A stretch of 52,779 bases of DNA from Azomonas agilis (GCF_007830255.1 NZ_VLKG01000016.1:1-52779), one strand, 5' to 3'; counted from the first letter of the stretch, positions 1 to 7,592 are shown. The notes: a model not told the origin generated them from the letters alone. Made by a program: numbers and translations.

Positions 1-4
1 GTAT

Positions 5-19
5 ATGGACTCTCCCCAC
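5..19 (+). repeat. IS1111 subterminal inverted repeat, transposase 3' side
   Basis: The sequence ATGGACTCTCCCCAC is the reverse complement of 1362-1376 except for one base. It lies a few bases inside the presumed end of the element. Confidence 0.8.
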
Positions 20-267
20 AAGTAGTGAGCAAAGCTTTGCTTTTGCACCTGTCGTCAGCGCGGTTGCATTCGTATATCCGGCCTGTTCTGGGCGCTTACG
101 CCCTGGCCATGCTGTAGTTCGCGCAGCGGGGGCCAAGCGTTCAATCGATCACGGGGATCATCATTGTTATCGGCCTTGTTCCGCTGCAGGACTCGCCTGT
201 TCCGACAGTGCTGCTGTTCACCACAACCACCAGAAAACCATCACATCTTTACTGATTACCCCCGCCG
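20..267 (-). ncRNA. Candidate bridge-RNA region of the IS1111 element
   Basis: This is the non-coding stretch between the transposase stop and the inverted repeat. In IS1111-group elements the bridge (seeker) RNA that guides target and donor recognition is encoded downstream of the transposase, so this is where it should be. The placement is inferred from family layout; I have not folded the sequence or identified its guide loops. Confidence 0.4.
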
Positions 268-1311
268 TTAGGCGAGCTTTGTGCTCTGCCAGTTGCCATT
301 GAACCGCCGCTCGTGGCACCAAACTGCCCAGCAGATCCGTACCAGCTTGTTGGCCAGGGCTACCGCCGCTTTGTTGTGGCCGATCCGCGCTGCTGTTTCT
401 ACAACCCATCGCTGTAAGTGCGTTAGCTTCTCCGGCGTGCGCGCCTGGCAGCGTTGGGCAGCCAGCAAGGCGGCTCGGGAGCCATGGATCAACAGGGTGC
501 GCACATAGACGTTGCCCTGTCGGCTGATATGGCCGAGTTTGCGGCGGTCGCCGCTACTGAACTCGCGTGGCGTCATGCCCAGCCAAGCGCTCAGTTGCCT
601 GCCGCTGGCAAAGCGTTCTGGTTTTCCAACAGCGGCGGTCAGGGCGCTGGCGGTCAGCAGGCCAATGCCACTGACTTCATCCAGTTTGCGTACGACTTCG
701 TCGGCGGCGTGCCAGCGCTTGAGCTGTTGCTCGCACTCGGACATGCACTGCGCGTACAGGTTGATCTCGGCCAGAACAATCTGCAGTTGAGGCCGCAGCA
801 GTGCCAGCTCAGGCCGCTCGATTAGCTCATGCGCGGCGCGCAGAAACGTGGCGGTGCTGCTGGGCGCTTCAATCCCCGCCTCACGCAAGAAGCCGCGTAG
901 CAGGTTGATACGCTGGGTACGGCTCTTCTTCCAGGTTTCACGCAGGCCATGCAGTTGCTGCACCTGCTGTTGTTCGTGGGTTTTTACCGGCACTGGATGA
1001 ATATCGCGACAGCGGGCCGCTTCGAGCATGGCATCGCAGTCGTTGCGATCAGTCTTGTTGCGCCGGCGATAGGGCCGCACGTAGCGTGGATGAATCAACA
1101 TCACTGCATGCCCCTGTGCTTGCATCGTGCGCCCCCAATAGTGAGCGGTGCCGCAGGCTTCCATCACCCATTCGACGGGCTCGCTCTGCTCCTGTATATA
1201 TTGCCGAAACGCCACCCGGTTCAGCCGTTTACGCTGCACCACTTGGCCAGAATGGACACTCTCAGCAACTTGGTAAATGGACTTGGCCAGATCAACTGCG
1301 ATGCGCTTCAT
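268..1311 (-). CDS. IS110/IS1111-family DEDD transposase
   Basis: A 347-residue transposase that carries out RNA-guided, site-specific insertion of its element. The N-terminal RuvC-like DEDD domain shows D7 (IAVDLAKS), E51 (VMEACG), and the D88/D91/D93 cluster in KTDRNDCDA. A coiled middle section follows, and then the C-terminal transposase_20 part with the helix-hairpin-helix-like SGIGLLTASAL and the LSAWLGMTP block. I start at the ATG at 1311 because GGGAGAG lies five bases upstream and MKRIAVD is the normal family N-terminus; an in-frame start seven codons earlier lacks this spacing. The gene is full length with no frameshift, so the copy may be active. Confidence 0.92.
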   Translation of the reverse strand: MKRIAVDLAKSIYQVAESVHSGQVVQRKRLNRVAFRQYIQEQSEPVEWVMEACGTAHYWGRTMQAQGHAVMLIHPRYVRPYRRRNKTDRNDCDAMLEAARCRDIHPVPVKTHEQQQVQQLHGLRETWKKSRTQRINLLRGFLREAGIEAPSSTATFLRAAHELIERPELALLRPQLQIVLAEINLYAQCMSECEQQLKRWHAADEVVRKLDEVSGIGLLTASALTAAVGKPERFASGRQLSAWLGMTPREFSSGDRRKLGHISRQGNVYVRTLLIHGSRAALLAAQRCQARTPEKLTHLQRWVVETAARIGHNKAAVALANKLVRICWAVWCHERRFNGNWQSTKLA

Positions 1312-1361
1312 CACTGCTCTCCCACTCAGCAAACGTCGTTACTTCGGTATAGAACCGTGGC

Positions 1362-1376
1362 GTGGGGAGAGCCCAT
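1362..1376 (+). repeat. IS1111 subterminal inverted repeat, transposase 5' side
   Basis: The sequence GTGGGGAGAGCCCAT pairs with 5-19 with one mismatch. It ends about 50 bases upstream of the transposase start. Confidence 0.8.
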
Positions 1377-1379
1377 TAC

Positions 1380-1614
1380 AGCATTCAAGGCGCTCACTTC
1401 ATTCGCTGGGCAGTCGAATGCTGCACTTGCGCCTCAAGCTTTCTCATAACGACTCCAATAAGCCCGCCTGAAACGACTCCAGCATCAGGCACTCCCACAA
1501 CTGGCGGGAGTCTCGAATCGGAACACCCCACTCTGTATCGTGGTAGGTCTGCATCATGGGGCTGCTATTGGCCCAAGGGCAGCGTTCTAGGCTCACAGCG
1601 ATTACCTGTTTGGA
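1380..1614. other. Non-coding gap between the IS and ptuB
   Basis: No convincing gene is seen. There is a short hairpin at 1492-1510 (CTCCCAC/GGCGGGAG type). The gap is 3' of the convergently placed defence operon and next to the IS end. Confidence 0.5.
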
Positions 1615-2418
1615 TTAGCCTTGAAAGTTGGTTTCGGCTAAATACTGCTCAGCAGCAGTACCTAGACAAAGCCGAATGGTGGTGAAGAAGCTTGGCCAAG
1701 GGTTGCGAAAGTAGCGCTCGGCAAGTTCGCGGAAAGCCCGCTCAGGTGGAATATTCTGCTGGCGATATTTTTTCTTGTTGTGCTCGATATCCCTGCAAAT
1801 TCGCAAACGCGCCTCGCACAAGCGATTGCAGTTCAGATTGAGCATATCAATAGTGTGTCGCACCAGATGTTGCGTGCAGGAATGGCGATTGCTCGGTATG
1901 TCTAGGCCAGCGCAAACCTGTTCGTCAGGTAACAGCCGACCTGTGCTTTTTTCCAGAAAAAATAAACAGGGAAAAGCGGGCAGCTCCAGTGGATTGATAA
2001 TCCAGCCATTGCACTGCTCATCCAGTTTGCCGCTTTGAATCATCTGATCTTTGTGGGCATCACAGCTGAGGTTTTCTCGTAATGGCTCCAGTGCATGAGG
2101 CGGTTGTTGGTGCCGCTGAGATCCTCCCATGCAGACCGCAATCATATTCTGCCAATCCAGCGCCCAGTTATGGGCTGTAGTCCTGTCTGACTTAGGATGA
2201 AAGTGTTCAACACGACACTTAAGCGGATCGCGGTCATGCAATCCGACTTCACAGAAACCACACAGGCAACCCTGCCCATCTAGCAGTCGTTGGCGGATGA
2301 CTTCATAAACAGTGCGACCCACTGCATCCTTTCGCATTGGCTCCCATTCAATCATCGGATGTTCAGCACGATAGGTGGACAGCTCAGCGGGTTCATCCAG
2401 TCTGATAACCGGCTTCAC
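1615..2418 (-). CDS. ptuB: Septu-type HNH endonuclease PtuB
   Basis: A 267-residue HNH nuclease of the type found with retron Ec78 and in Septu systems (TIGR02646-like). Visible are zinc-knuckle cysteines in CLCGFCEVGL (C53, C56), the catalytic stretch CRVEHFHPKS (H72, H74), and the downstream DWQNMIAVCMGGSQ (N91). In Septu, PtuB is the effector nuclease held by the PtuA ATPase and cuts DNA during phage infection. Its start overlaps the ptuA stop by four bases (ATGA), so the pair is translationally coupled. The C-terminus is intact although an IS lies 235 bases downstream. The family call rests on motifs and the partner gene; the subtype is not settled. Confidence 0.85.
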   Translation of the reverse strand: MKPVIRLDEPAELSTYRAEHPMIEWEPMRKDAVGRTVYEVIRQRLLDGQGCLCGFCEVGLHDRDPLKCRVEHFHPKSDRTTAHNWALDWQNMIAVCMGGSQRHQQPPHALEPLRENLSCDAHKDQMIQSGKLDEQCNGWIINPLELPAFPCLFFLEKSTGRLLPDEQVCAGLDIPSNRHSCTQHLVRHTIDMLNLNCNRLCEARLRICRDIEHNKKKYRQQNIPPERAFRELAERYFRNPWPSFFTTIRLCLGTAAEQYLAETNFQG

Positions 2419-3797
2419 TCACCCAGCTCCCACTTGCGATTCTCGATTTGCAGATCTGCATCCAGCAATGCGGGCTCTTGTCCCTGATAACGAGCATCCA
2501 GACTTTGGCGCAACTCCAGCGCGCGCGGACTATTCCACTGATCCCTATCAACCAGAGTTAGGTATTCCCTTAATTCCTGAGTGGCTTTATTGGTGGGAGG
2601 GCGTACATCATTAAGGCCAAGCACCTGCTTGAGCATTCGCTCTGGTTCAGCACCCTCTGTCCCCGGTGGTGCGGAATAAACTTTGTTGTCTCTCAATATG
2701 CGAATGCACTCAGAAGGTACAGTTGTGAGTACCTGTGGGCTGTGCGTAGTCACAACAAACTGGATCTTGGGAAAAGCTTCCTGTAACTGGGTCAAGATAG
2801 CTTGTTGCCAACGGGGGTGTAGGTGCATGTCTACTTCATCAATCAGTACCACGCCCTTAGTTGCTTTGGCGGCCTCTACACCAAGATGCGGGTTAAGCTT
2901 GATGCAGCGATAGGCAATGTCTCCGATCATGGCCAGTACGCTTCGGATTCCGTCACTAAGCTGATCAGCATCCAAGGTGCCCAGTTGTTCGTGAGTCAGT
3001 ACCAGCGACTTCTCTCGGGTAATGCTGTATTCCAGCCGGTGCCAGCCAGTTATGGGGTATAGGAAGGTATCAATCGCTTGCTGTACAACCTGCACCCGTT
3101 CCTCGGCTGTTTTCAGGTCTGTGGTCTGAGCACGTCCTTCAAGCTGGCGTATTTGCTGCTCTCTTAGGCTTTGAAAGGCCCAAATAAACCATTCTTTGAA
3201 GTGCTTATAGGAGGAAGCAGGATCGAGGCAGTTTAGGTAAGCAAAAGTACGGATATAGAAGTCAGTCTCTTGGGTATCGTCTTTGCCTTTTAGGTTTTCC
3301 ATCAGACGTTTCTGAGCCCAAAGCCGTCCTGTACCGTAATAGCCAAAAACGGGTAAATCCAGAGCTGGGCTTTCAGGGTTACGAATTCGCTCCTGAATAC
3401 TTGCGGTCCACTGTCTCATGGAGGCAGTTTCGCCCTCATCTTTGGTTTTGCTGGACTTGGCTTCGCTGTCTCGGTAGCGCCCCCAAGAACGTCCAGCCCC
3501 GGAGCCAAAGTCGCCAGTCATTATGACTTTGGCGGGTAGCTGCCGAGCCATATCTCCATTGCTCAAGCGTTGTAGACGCACATCGTCAATGGCAACGGTA
3601 TTGCCGGGATCATTAAACGCATTTCGGGCAAGATCGAAGCTGCTGATATAGGGCCACAGTGCAATGCGAATGGCATCAAGCAGAGTCGACTTACCCTGTC
3701 CATTTTCAGCGACAATGACCGTCATCTGCTTATGTAGTGGCAACTCCAGCTCAGTAAAACAGCGGAAGTTTTCCAGTCGCAATAAATCCAGCTTCAC
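2415..3797 (-). CDS. ptuA: Septu-type ATPase PtuA (AAA/SMC-like)
   Basis: A 460-residue OLD/SMC-like ATPase. The N-terminus MKLDLLRLENFRCF is typical of AAA_15/23 proteins. Walker A is AENGQGKST (30-38), an ABC-signature-like LSDGIRSVLAMIGD follows near residue 285, Walker B is VVLIDEVDMHLHPRW (316-330), and the H-loop is VTTHSPQVL (349-357). The insert between Walker A and the signature presumably carries the coiled-coil arm. In Septu systems this protein forms a ring with PtuB and controls its nuclease in response to nucleotide levels. No reverse transcriptase gene lies next to it, so this is a stand-alone Septu module, not retron Ec78. Confidence 0.85.
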   Translation of the reverse strand: MKLDLLRLENFRCFTELELPLHKQMTVIVAENGQGKSTLLDAIRIALWPYISSFDLARNAFNDPGNTVAIDDVRLQRLSNGDMARQLPAKVIMTGDFGSGAGRSWGRYRDSEAKSSKTKDEGETASMRQWTASIQERIRNPESPALDLPVFGYYGTGRLWAQKRLMENLKGKDDTQETDFYIRTFAYLNCLDPASSYKHFKEWFIWAFQSLREQQIRQLEGRAQTTDLKTAEERVQVVQQAIDTFLYPITGWHRLEYSITREKSLVLTHEQLGTLDADQLSDGIRSVLAMIGDIAYRCIKLNPHLGVEAAKATKGVVLIDEVDMHLHPRWQQAILTQLQEAFPKIQFVVTTHSPQVLTTVPSECIRILRDNKVYSAPPGTEGAEPERMLKQVLGLNDVRPPTNKATQELREYLTLVDRDQWNSPRALELRQSLDARYQGQEPALLDADLQIENRKWELGE

Positions 3798-4651
3798 AGA
3801 TTCTCCCTTGGCCCAAGCTCAGGCTTTTGTCTTTAATGGGACTTGCTTAGTGCGGCTCGTCCATCGGAACCTATCTATTAACTAACAGGCAGGACGTACT
3901 TTCCTCCTTGGCTACAGCAAAAACAGCTTAGTCAATTGGAGTAGCGCATTTTAAGCGATCAGGTATGAAAAAACTGAAGCTCAAACTGCCATGGGCTCAT
4001 ACCTCCTGTTAGTGCCCGCTTATCTGCCCAGTTATAGGCTGGAGTGGTTGTATTGCGGGAACTGTGGGGCTTCCAGTTGTCTGCCTGCATACATTGGCTG
4101 AAAACTCAGCTGATGTTCCATCTCCTGAACATTCAGGAGGTCTTCCGTTCTCGCTAAGCCAAAAGCTCAGCTCAGGTTCATCATAGGGTTGCTGATATAC
4201 CTGCACGCAAGGTAAAGCCCTTGCTGGTGCTGGGCTCTAGGTGGTTGCTGATTGGTTGCTCATGGGGTTGGTGATGCACCAGCCACTTAGACTCAATGGG
4301 CCGCAACATTTCTCAACACCCCCCACGAACACGACTAGGGGAATTAAACTCGGGTGATTCCCCTAGTAAATCAATGGCAGCTCCTACGCACATCAGCCCA
4401 ACAACGGCCCGTCTCGATAACTTCTGGCTGTTTACTCATAGGGCTGATGTCCAATTTTCGGACTTCAAAAGCAGCACCACTAACCCATTGATAAGACTCA
4501 ACTCTGTCAAATTGACAGCGTTCCCTGTCATGGCTCCAGTACCTTCCTGTATTGGTGAGTAATATCGGGAAATTCGAGATTACTACCCGCCCACTGGTGT
4601 CGCCTGAACCTTGTATCGGTCGTGGAATTCCCCGACTGGGATTGTTCGAGC

Positions 4652-4708
4652 GACACTAAGTGGCGTTTCTGACACTAAGTGCTATTTTCGACACTCTGCG
4701 ATGGTTAC
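4652..4708 (+). repeat. Three 19-base direct repeats, iteron-like or IS21-type end
   Basis: GACACTAAGTG begins at 4652 and 4671, and a shortened copy (GACACT) begins at 4690, so the period is exactly 19 bases. Exact spacing near two helical turns suggests a protein-binding array. Replication iterons and the multiple terminal repeats of IS21-family elements are both possible; no replication initiator or istAB genes are present in the window. Confidence 0.55.
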
Positions 4709-4782
4709 GGTTACGCCAAGGTTACGGGCTAATCCATGTGCTGTAGGTGGTTACCAAAGCACTGGTTACCAGCTCGGTTACC
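4703..4782 (+). repeat. Cluster of six GGTTAC motifs
   Basis: GGTTAC occurs at 4703, 4709, 4720, 4749, 4764 and 4776, all on the same strand and directly after the 19-base repeats. The last three extend to GGTTACC. The spacing is irregular, so this could be low-complexity expansion or a binding-site cluster. Confidence 0.5.
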
Positions 4783-5159
4783 ACTGAAACCATTTGTTTA
4801 ATGAGCGAAATTCGTGCAGTGCTCGATGACGGAATTCCGGCATCGGTTCCGACCGAAATTCACCGGAGCAGATCCGCCATTCGTAGTGCTGGTGCATGGG
4901 CTGGGGATTTTCCAGTTTCAAACCGGAGTATTCAGAGGGGTATTCCGATTTGAAATCGGAGAAGTAGGGCTGGGCGCGGGTGGGAGTGGCGGAGCCTTGG
5001 ATGCAGTCGATAGCGCACTGACCACTGCTAACCCGTCCTATCCCGAAGGGAACCGTCCCCTCGGCACGCCCATGTATCAGCATATCTGAGGAACGGGTCG
5101 GAAGGTAAGTCATGCTGACCTGCTGGATGGCCTGACCTAATTTGTCCACGCCCTTAGTG

Positions 5160-5372
5160 ATCCTCATGTCTGAGGATCTGGACAGTTACGAAAAAACCGT
5201 AACCGCTATCAACCGGAATTTTCTTCCGGTTAGCGCTGGAGCGTTGCTCAGATTTGAGCATCGGGCCAAAAAGCGTGGCTGTATTCACCAGTCTGGAGCG
5301 ATCCTCAAAAGTGAAGATCAGACGGCAATGAGTAGATTTCTACCCGCTGGAGCAGTCCTCAGAAACGAGGAT
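5160..5372 (+). repeat. Four related palindromic 18-mers in a common reading phase
   Basis: Units at 5160, 5244, 5301 and 5355 share the form NTNCTCANNNNTGANGAT or close to it, each forming a short hairpin. Distances are 84, 57 and 54 bases, all multiples of three. In the plus frame they read ILMSED, LLRFEH, ILKSED and VLRNED. The last three units are each preceded by CTGGAGC. Other hairpins lie in the longest gap (5184-5203, 5211-5231). Function is unknown; no matching gene with a convincing start was found. Confidence 0.6.
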
Positions 5373-5862
5373 TAGGACTAAGGCATTAACCAAGATTGAG
5401 TGCAGCAGAGCTTCAGTACACTAGTAGTCTGAGCAACTAGGTCAGCTACTCACCAAGCAGGAAGCTCCGGTTCGTCCAGCTCTGCCGCATGAAGCTGTAG
5501 CTAAAAAGGTCAGATAGCCTCTAGCCCTTTCAGTTTTAACGGGTATGGGATTCAGAAGAACAAAAGGCCACGATAACTCGCGGCCCTTTATCATGACGAC
5601 TACCAATGGCGGGGGAACGTATCCTTCCTGCTTCGCGCGTCACCAGCTTGAACTCAGCATAAGATAACCTCTACCACTACGCTATAGGCAGTCTCTCTAA
5701 GCAATACTGGCTCAAAGATCAGAGTTCATCCTTTGAGTGGCAGGTGTGATCTTTTTCATTGTCCATTTCCCGGCCCCTTTATTCATTTTCGGAAACCTCG
5801 GAATAAAGCCTTTCCCATTCCGCGTCACCATAAGCCTTATTCAGCACTGAGTGAGGCAGCGT

Positions 5863-6474
5863 ATGGCAATCATTCTCGACCGAATTAAACGCAAGAATCT
5901 GGCTCAGGTCGTAGGCCAGCGGTTAAGGGGCGCTCGTCAGGCATCGGGCCTCAGTCAACGCCAAGCCGCTGATGCGCTCGGTCACAAAGAGATTACCCAG
6001 ATTTCATTGGCCGAATCTGGCCAAAGGTTGCCGCCGCTGGTGAATGTGATGCGCTTGGCTGATACCTACCGCGTACCCACGGACTACCTCTTAGGCCGTA
6101 TTGATGATCCCGACCTTGAGGGCGTGGAGCTGCGGCTGCCCTTGCTGGAGCGGGGCTTAGGGCTGTCCTTAGATGGCTTGCATCGGCAACTCATCAAAGG
6201 CTACAGCCGTTTGACCCTGACCTTATCGAAAGGAAGCGCTAAGGATCGGGCGGCGCTGACTCAGTTGGCGTCCTTGGCTCAGGAGGGCAAAGAGGTTTTG
6301 CGGCGTGTTCGTGAGCTCAATCCTGAGTTTGACGAACTCAAAGGTGGAGCCCATTTACTCAGGGTGCTAGCAGATATAGAAGCTTTAGGCCGCTATGCCC
6401 ATGAGCGTACACGGCATGAGCGCCATGCTGTGCAGCAGGCCCAGCAGTCCATGCAGGAGGTCGCCCATGAGTGA
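5863..6474 (+). CDS. XRE-family transcriptional regulator
   Basis: A 203-residue protein with an N-terminal Cro/C1-type helix-turn-helix (about residues 17-72: VGQRLRGARQASGLSQRQAADALG, then ISLAESGQRLPPL and YRVPTDYLLGR). An alpha-helical, charged C-terminal part without a recognised domain follows. I start at the ATG at 5863 because TGAGG lies six bases upstream; a GTG four codons earlier would put that signal inside the gene. It overlaps the next gene, a terminase small subunit, by eight bases, so it is probably part of a phage packaging or late-gene operon rather than a lysogeny repressor. Confidence 0.75.
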   Translation: MAIILDRIKRKNLAQVVGQRLRGARQASGLSQRQAADALGHKEITQISLAESGQRLPPLVNVMRLADTYRVPTDYLLGRIDDPDLEGVELRLPLLERGLGLSLDGLHRQLIKGYSRLTLTLSKGSAKDRAALTQLASLAQEGKEVLRRVRELNPEFDELKGGAHLLRVLADIEALGRYAHERTRHERHAVQQAQQSMQEVAHE

Positions 6475-7252
6475 GCCGATGGATTATCAAGCCCAAGCTA
6501 AAGCCTTTGGGATCAGCCTAAAAGAGCTGATGTTTGTGGAGTACTTTTTAGCCAATGGCTTAAATGCCACCCGAGCCTATTTAGAGGCGGGCTACCGGCC
6601 TAAAAATGCGGCTAATGCCTCAGCAGAAGCCAGCCGATGTGTTGCAAAACACAGGGTAAAAACCTATCTCGGCTACCGCCTCAAGCAGCTTATCGGGGAC
6701 GTAGAGGCCGAGAAGCAGCGCCTAATCCAGACCCTGACTTTTATTGCCTTTGGGGATGTGAATGAACTGGTGGAGCACCGGCGCGCCTGTTGCCGGTTTT
6801 GCCATGGCGAGGACTTCCGCTACCAGTACACCCCGGACGAATACCGCCAAGCCGAGCAGGAGGCTGAGGAACAAGGCAAAGACTTCGACCCCCAAGGCGG
6901 GATTGGCTTTGATGCCAATAAAGACCCCAACCCTAAGTGCCCCGAGTGCTTTGGTCGTGGGGTATCTCAAGTGATATTCCATGACACCCGCCACCTATCC
7001 CCAGCCGCTCAAGCCCTATACGCCGGTTTTGAGCACACCAAGGTCGGCAAAAAGGTCGTGCTGATGAGCAAGGAAAAAGCCTTCGAGCTGCTGGCCAAGA
7101 TTCACAAGCTGTTTGATGACGCGCCCAAGGTCACGCTGGCTTTGGATGTAGAAGCCCTAGAGCAGCGCTTTGCTGAACGGATGCGCCGCGCACACGAGCG
7201 GACGCAAGCCCTACGCCAAGAACGTGGACTCACCCAAGATGAACCCTACTGA
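6467..7252 (+). CDS. Phage terminase small subunit with zinc-ribbon insert
   Basis: A 261-residue protein. Residues 15-100 match the Terminase_2 small-subunit pattern (LKELMFVEYFLANGLNATRAYLEAGY, then AFGDVNELVE), which binds pac or cos DNA and hands it to the large subunit for packaging. An inserted segment with paired cysteines (C109 and C112 in CCRFCHG, C158 and C161 in CPECFGRG) looks like a zinc ribbon. The C-terminus is basic and coiled. The start at 6467 has AGGAGG six bases upstream and overlaps the previous gene. No large terminase, portal or capsid gene follows, so this is a prophage remnant. Confidence 0.8.
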   Translation: MSEPMDYQAQAKAFGISLKELMFVEYFLANGLNATRAYLEAGYRPKNAANASAEASRCVAKHRVKTYLGYRLKQLIGDVEAEKQRLIQTLTFIAFGDVNELVEHRRACCRFCHGEDFRYQYTPDEYRQAEQEAEEQGKDFDPQGGIGFDANKDPNPKCPECFGRGVSQVIFHDTRHLSPAAQALYAGFEHTKVGKKVVLMSKEKAFELLAKIHKLFDDAPKVTLALDVEALEQRFAERMRRAHERTQALRQERGLTQDEPY

Positions 7253-7310
7253 GAACTTCGGTAGCTATGGTGTAAGCACTTGGCTCAAAAACCAAAGCCG
7301 GGATTTTTGA
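7239..7310 (+). pseudogene. 24-codon stub of the next phage gene
   Basis: An ATG inside the end of the terminase gene opens a short frame (MNPTENFGSYGVSTWLKNQS, then RDF and a stop) overlapping the terminase by 14 bases, the same style of overlap as the upstream junction. Its position is where the large terminase subunit would normally start. It ends after 23 residues, so it is probably the start of a deleted gene. I cannot confirm its identity from this length. Confidence 0.35.
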
Positions 7311-7468
7311 GGAGTTGAATTCAATCAAAGAGTTAGAAAGCTCTAACGCCTCGGCACCAGCAAAGATTTTTGTCTATCTGGGATAGGCCCATTTTTATTT
7401 GCTGAATTTCCCAGAGTGAAATCTGAACGCGAAGACAAACTGGGGGGAGACTCAAGGTCTACAAAAGC

Positions 7469-7494
7469 AAGAGCCCCATAATTCGGGGCTTTTA
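7469..7494. terminator. Terminator 3' of tRNA-Ser
   Basis: AGCCCC-ATAATTC-GGGGCT hairpin (7472-7490) followed by TTTT on the plus strand, and by CTTGCTTTT on the minus strand. It is placed to end the tRNA-Ser transcript, and possibly transcription arriving from the phage fragment. Confidence 0.65.
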
Positions 7495-7504
7495 GCTAGG
7501 AATA

Positions 7505-7592
7505 TGGCGGAAGAGGTGAGATTCGAACTCACGGATAGTCGCCCATCGCCGGTTTTCAAGACCGGTGCCTTAAACCGCTCGGCCACTCTTCC
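7505..7592 (-). tRNA. tRNA-Ser (anticodon UGA)
   Basis: The minus strand gives an 88-nt class II tRNA. The acceptor stem GGAAGAG pairs with CTCTTCC, with discriminator G and encoded CCA. The anticodon stem-loop is CCGGT-CTTGAAA-ACCGG, giving anticodon UGA (reads UCA and UCG). A long variable arm (CGATGGGCGACTATCCG region) and a T-loop GTTCGAATC are present. Its 3' end points toward the accessory region at lower coordinates, which makes it the probable attachment site of the integrated element. Confidence 0.97.

Larger units (their letters stand above)
1..1379 (-). mobile_element. IS110-family insertion sequence, IS1111 group
   Basis: One transposase gene lies between two imperfect 15-base inverted repeats (5-19 and 1362-1376, 14 of 15 matching). 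Only about 50 bases separate the right repeat from the transposase start, while about 250 non-coding bases follow its stop. Subterminal inverted repeats with a long 3' non-coding end are the known layout of the IS1111 group; the IS110 group proper has no clear repeats and a long 5' end. The exact outer ends are uncertain: IS1111 repeats sit a few bases inside the element, and the left edge of the window cuts the sequence there. Confidence 0.85.
3798..5862. other. 2-kb gene-poor stretch dense in inverted repeats
   Basis: No reading frame here looks like a known protein and the longest ones overlap on opposite strands. The stretch is crowded with perfect or near-perfect inverted repeats: 3961-3968/3995-4002; 4121-4138 (8-bp arms, 2-base loop); 4207-4224; 4335-4343/4358-4366; 4390-4399/4440-4449 (10-bp arms); 4503-4517 (7-bp arms, 1-base spacer); about 4945-4960; 5159-5178; 5184-5203; and 5211-5231. 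It also contains 19-base direct repeats (4652-4708), a GGTTAC cluster (4703-4782), and four related palindromic 18-mers (5160-5372). From 5376 to 5850 I see only a weak hairpin near 5562-5589. It lies between the Septu operon and a phage fragment. Confidence 0.7.

Noticed and set aside
281-1449. Several plus-strand frames across the IS
   Set aside because: They are shadows of the transposase gene with no family resemblance.
3798-4010. Retron msr-msd next to ptuA
   Set aside because: The long stem at 3961-4002 is suggestive, but there is no reverse transcriptase gene in the window.
4778-5167. 129-codon minus-strand frame and a 91-codon plus-strand frame over the same bases
   Set aside because: They overlap on opposite strands, have no ribosome site or family resemblance, and their repeated FRSE/FKSE words come from the palindromes there.
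5160-5372. CRISPR array
   Set aside because: Repeats are short imperfect palindromes with unequal spacing (84, 57, 54), the between-unit sequence is partly shared, and there are no cas genes.
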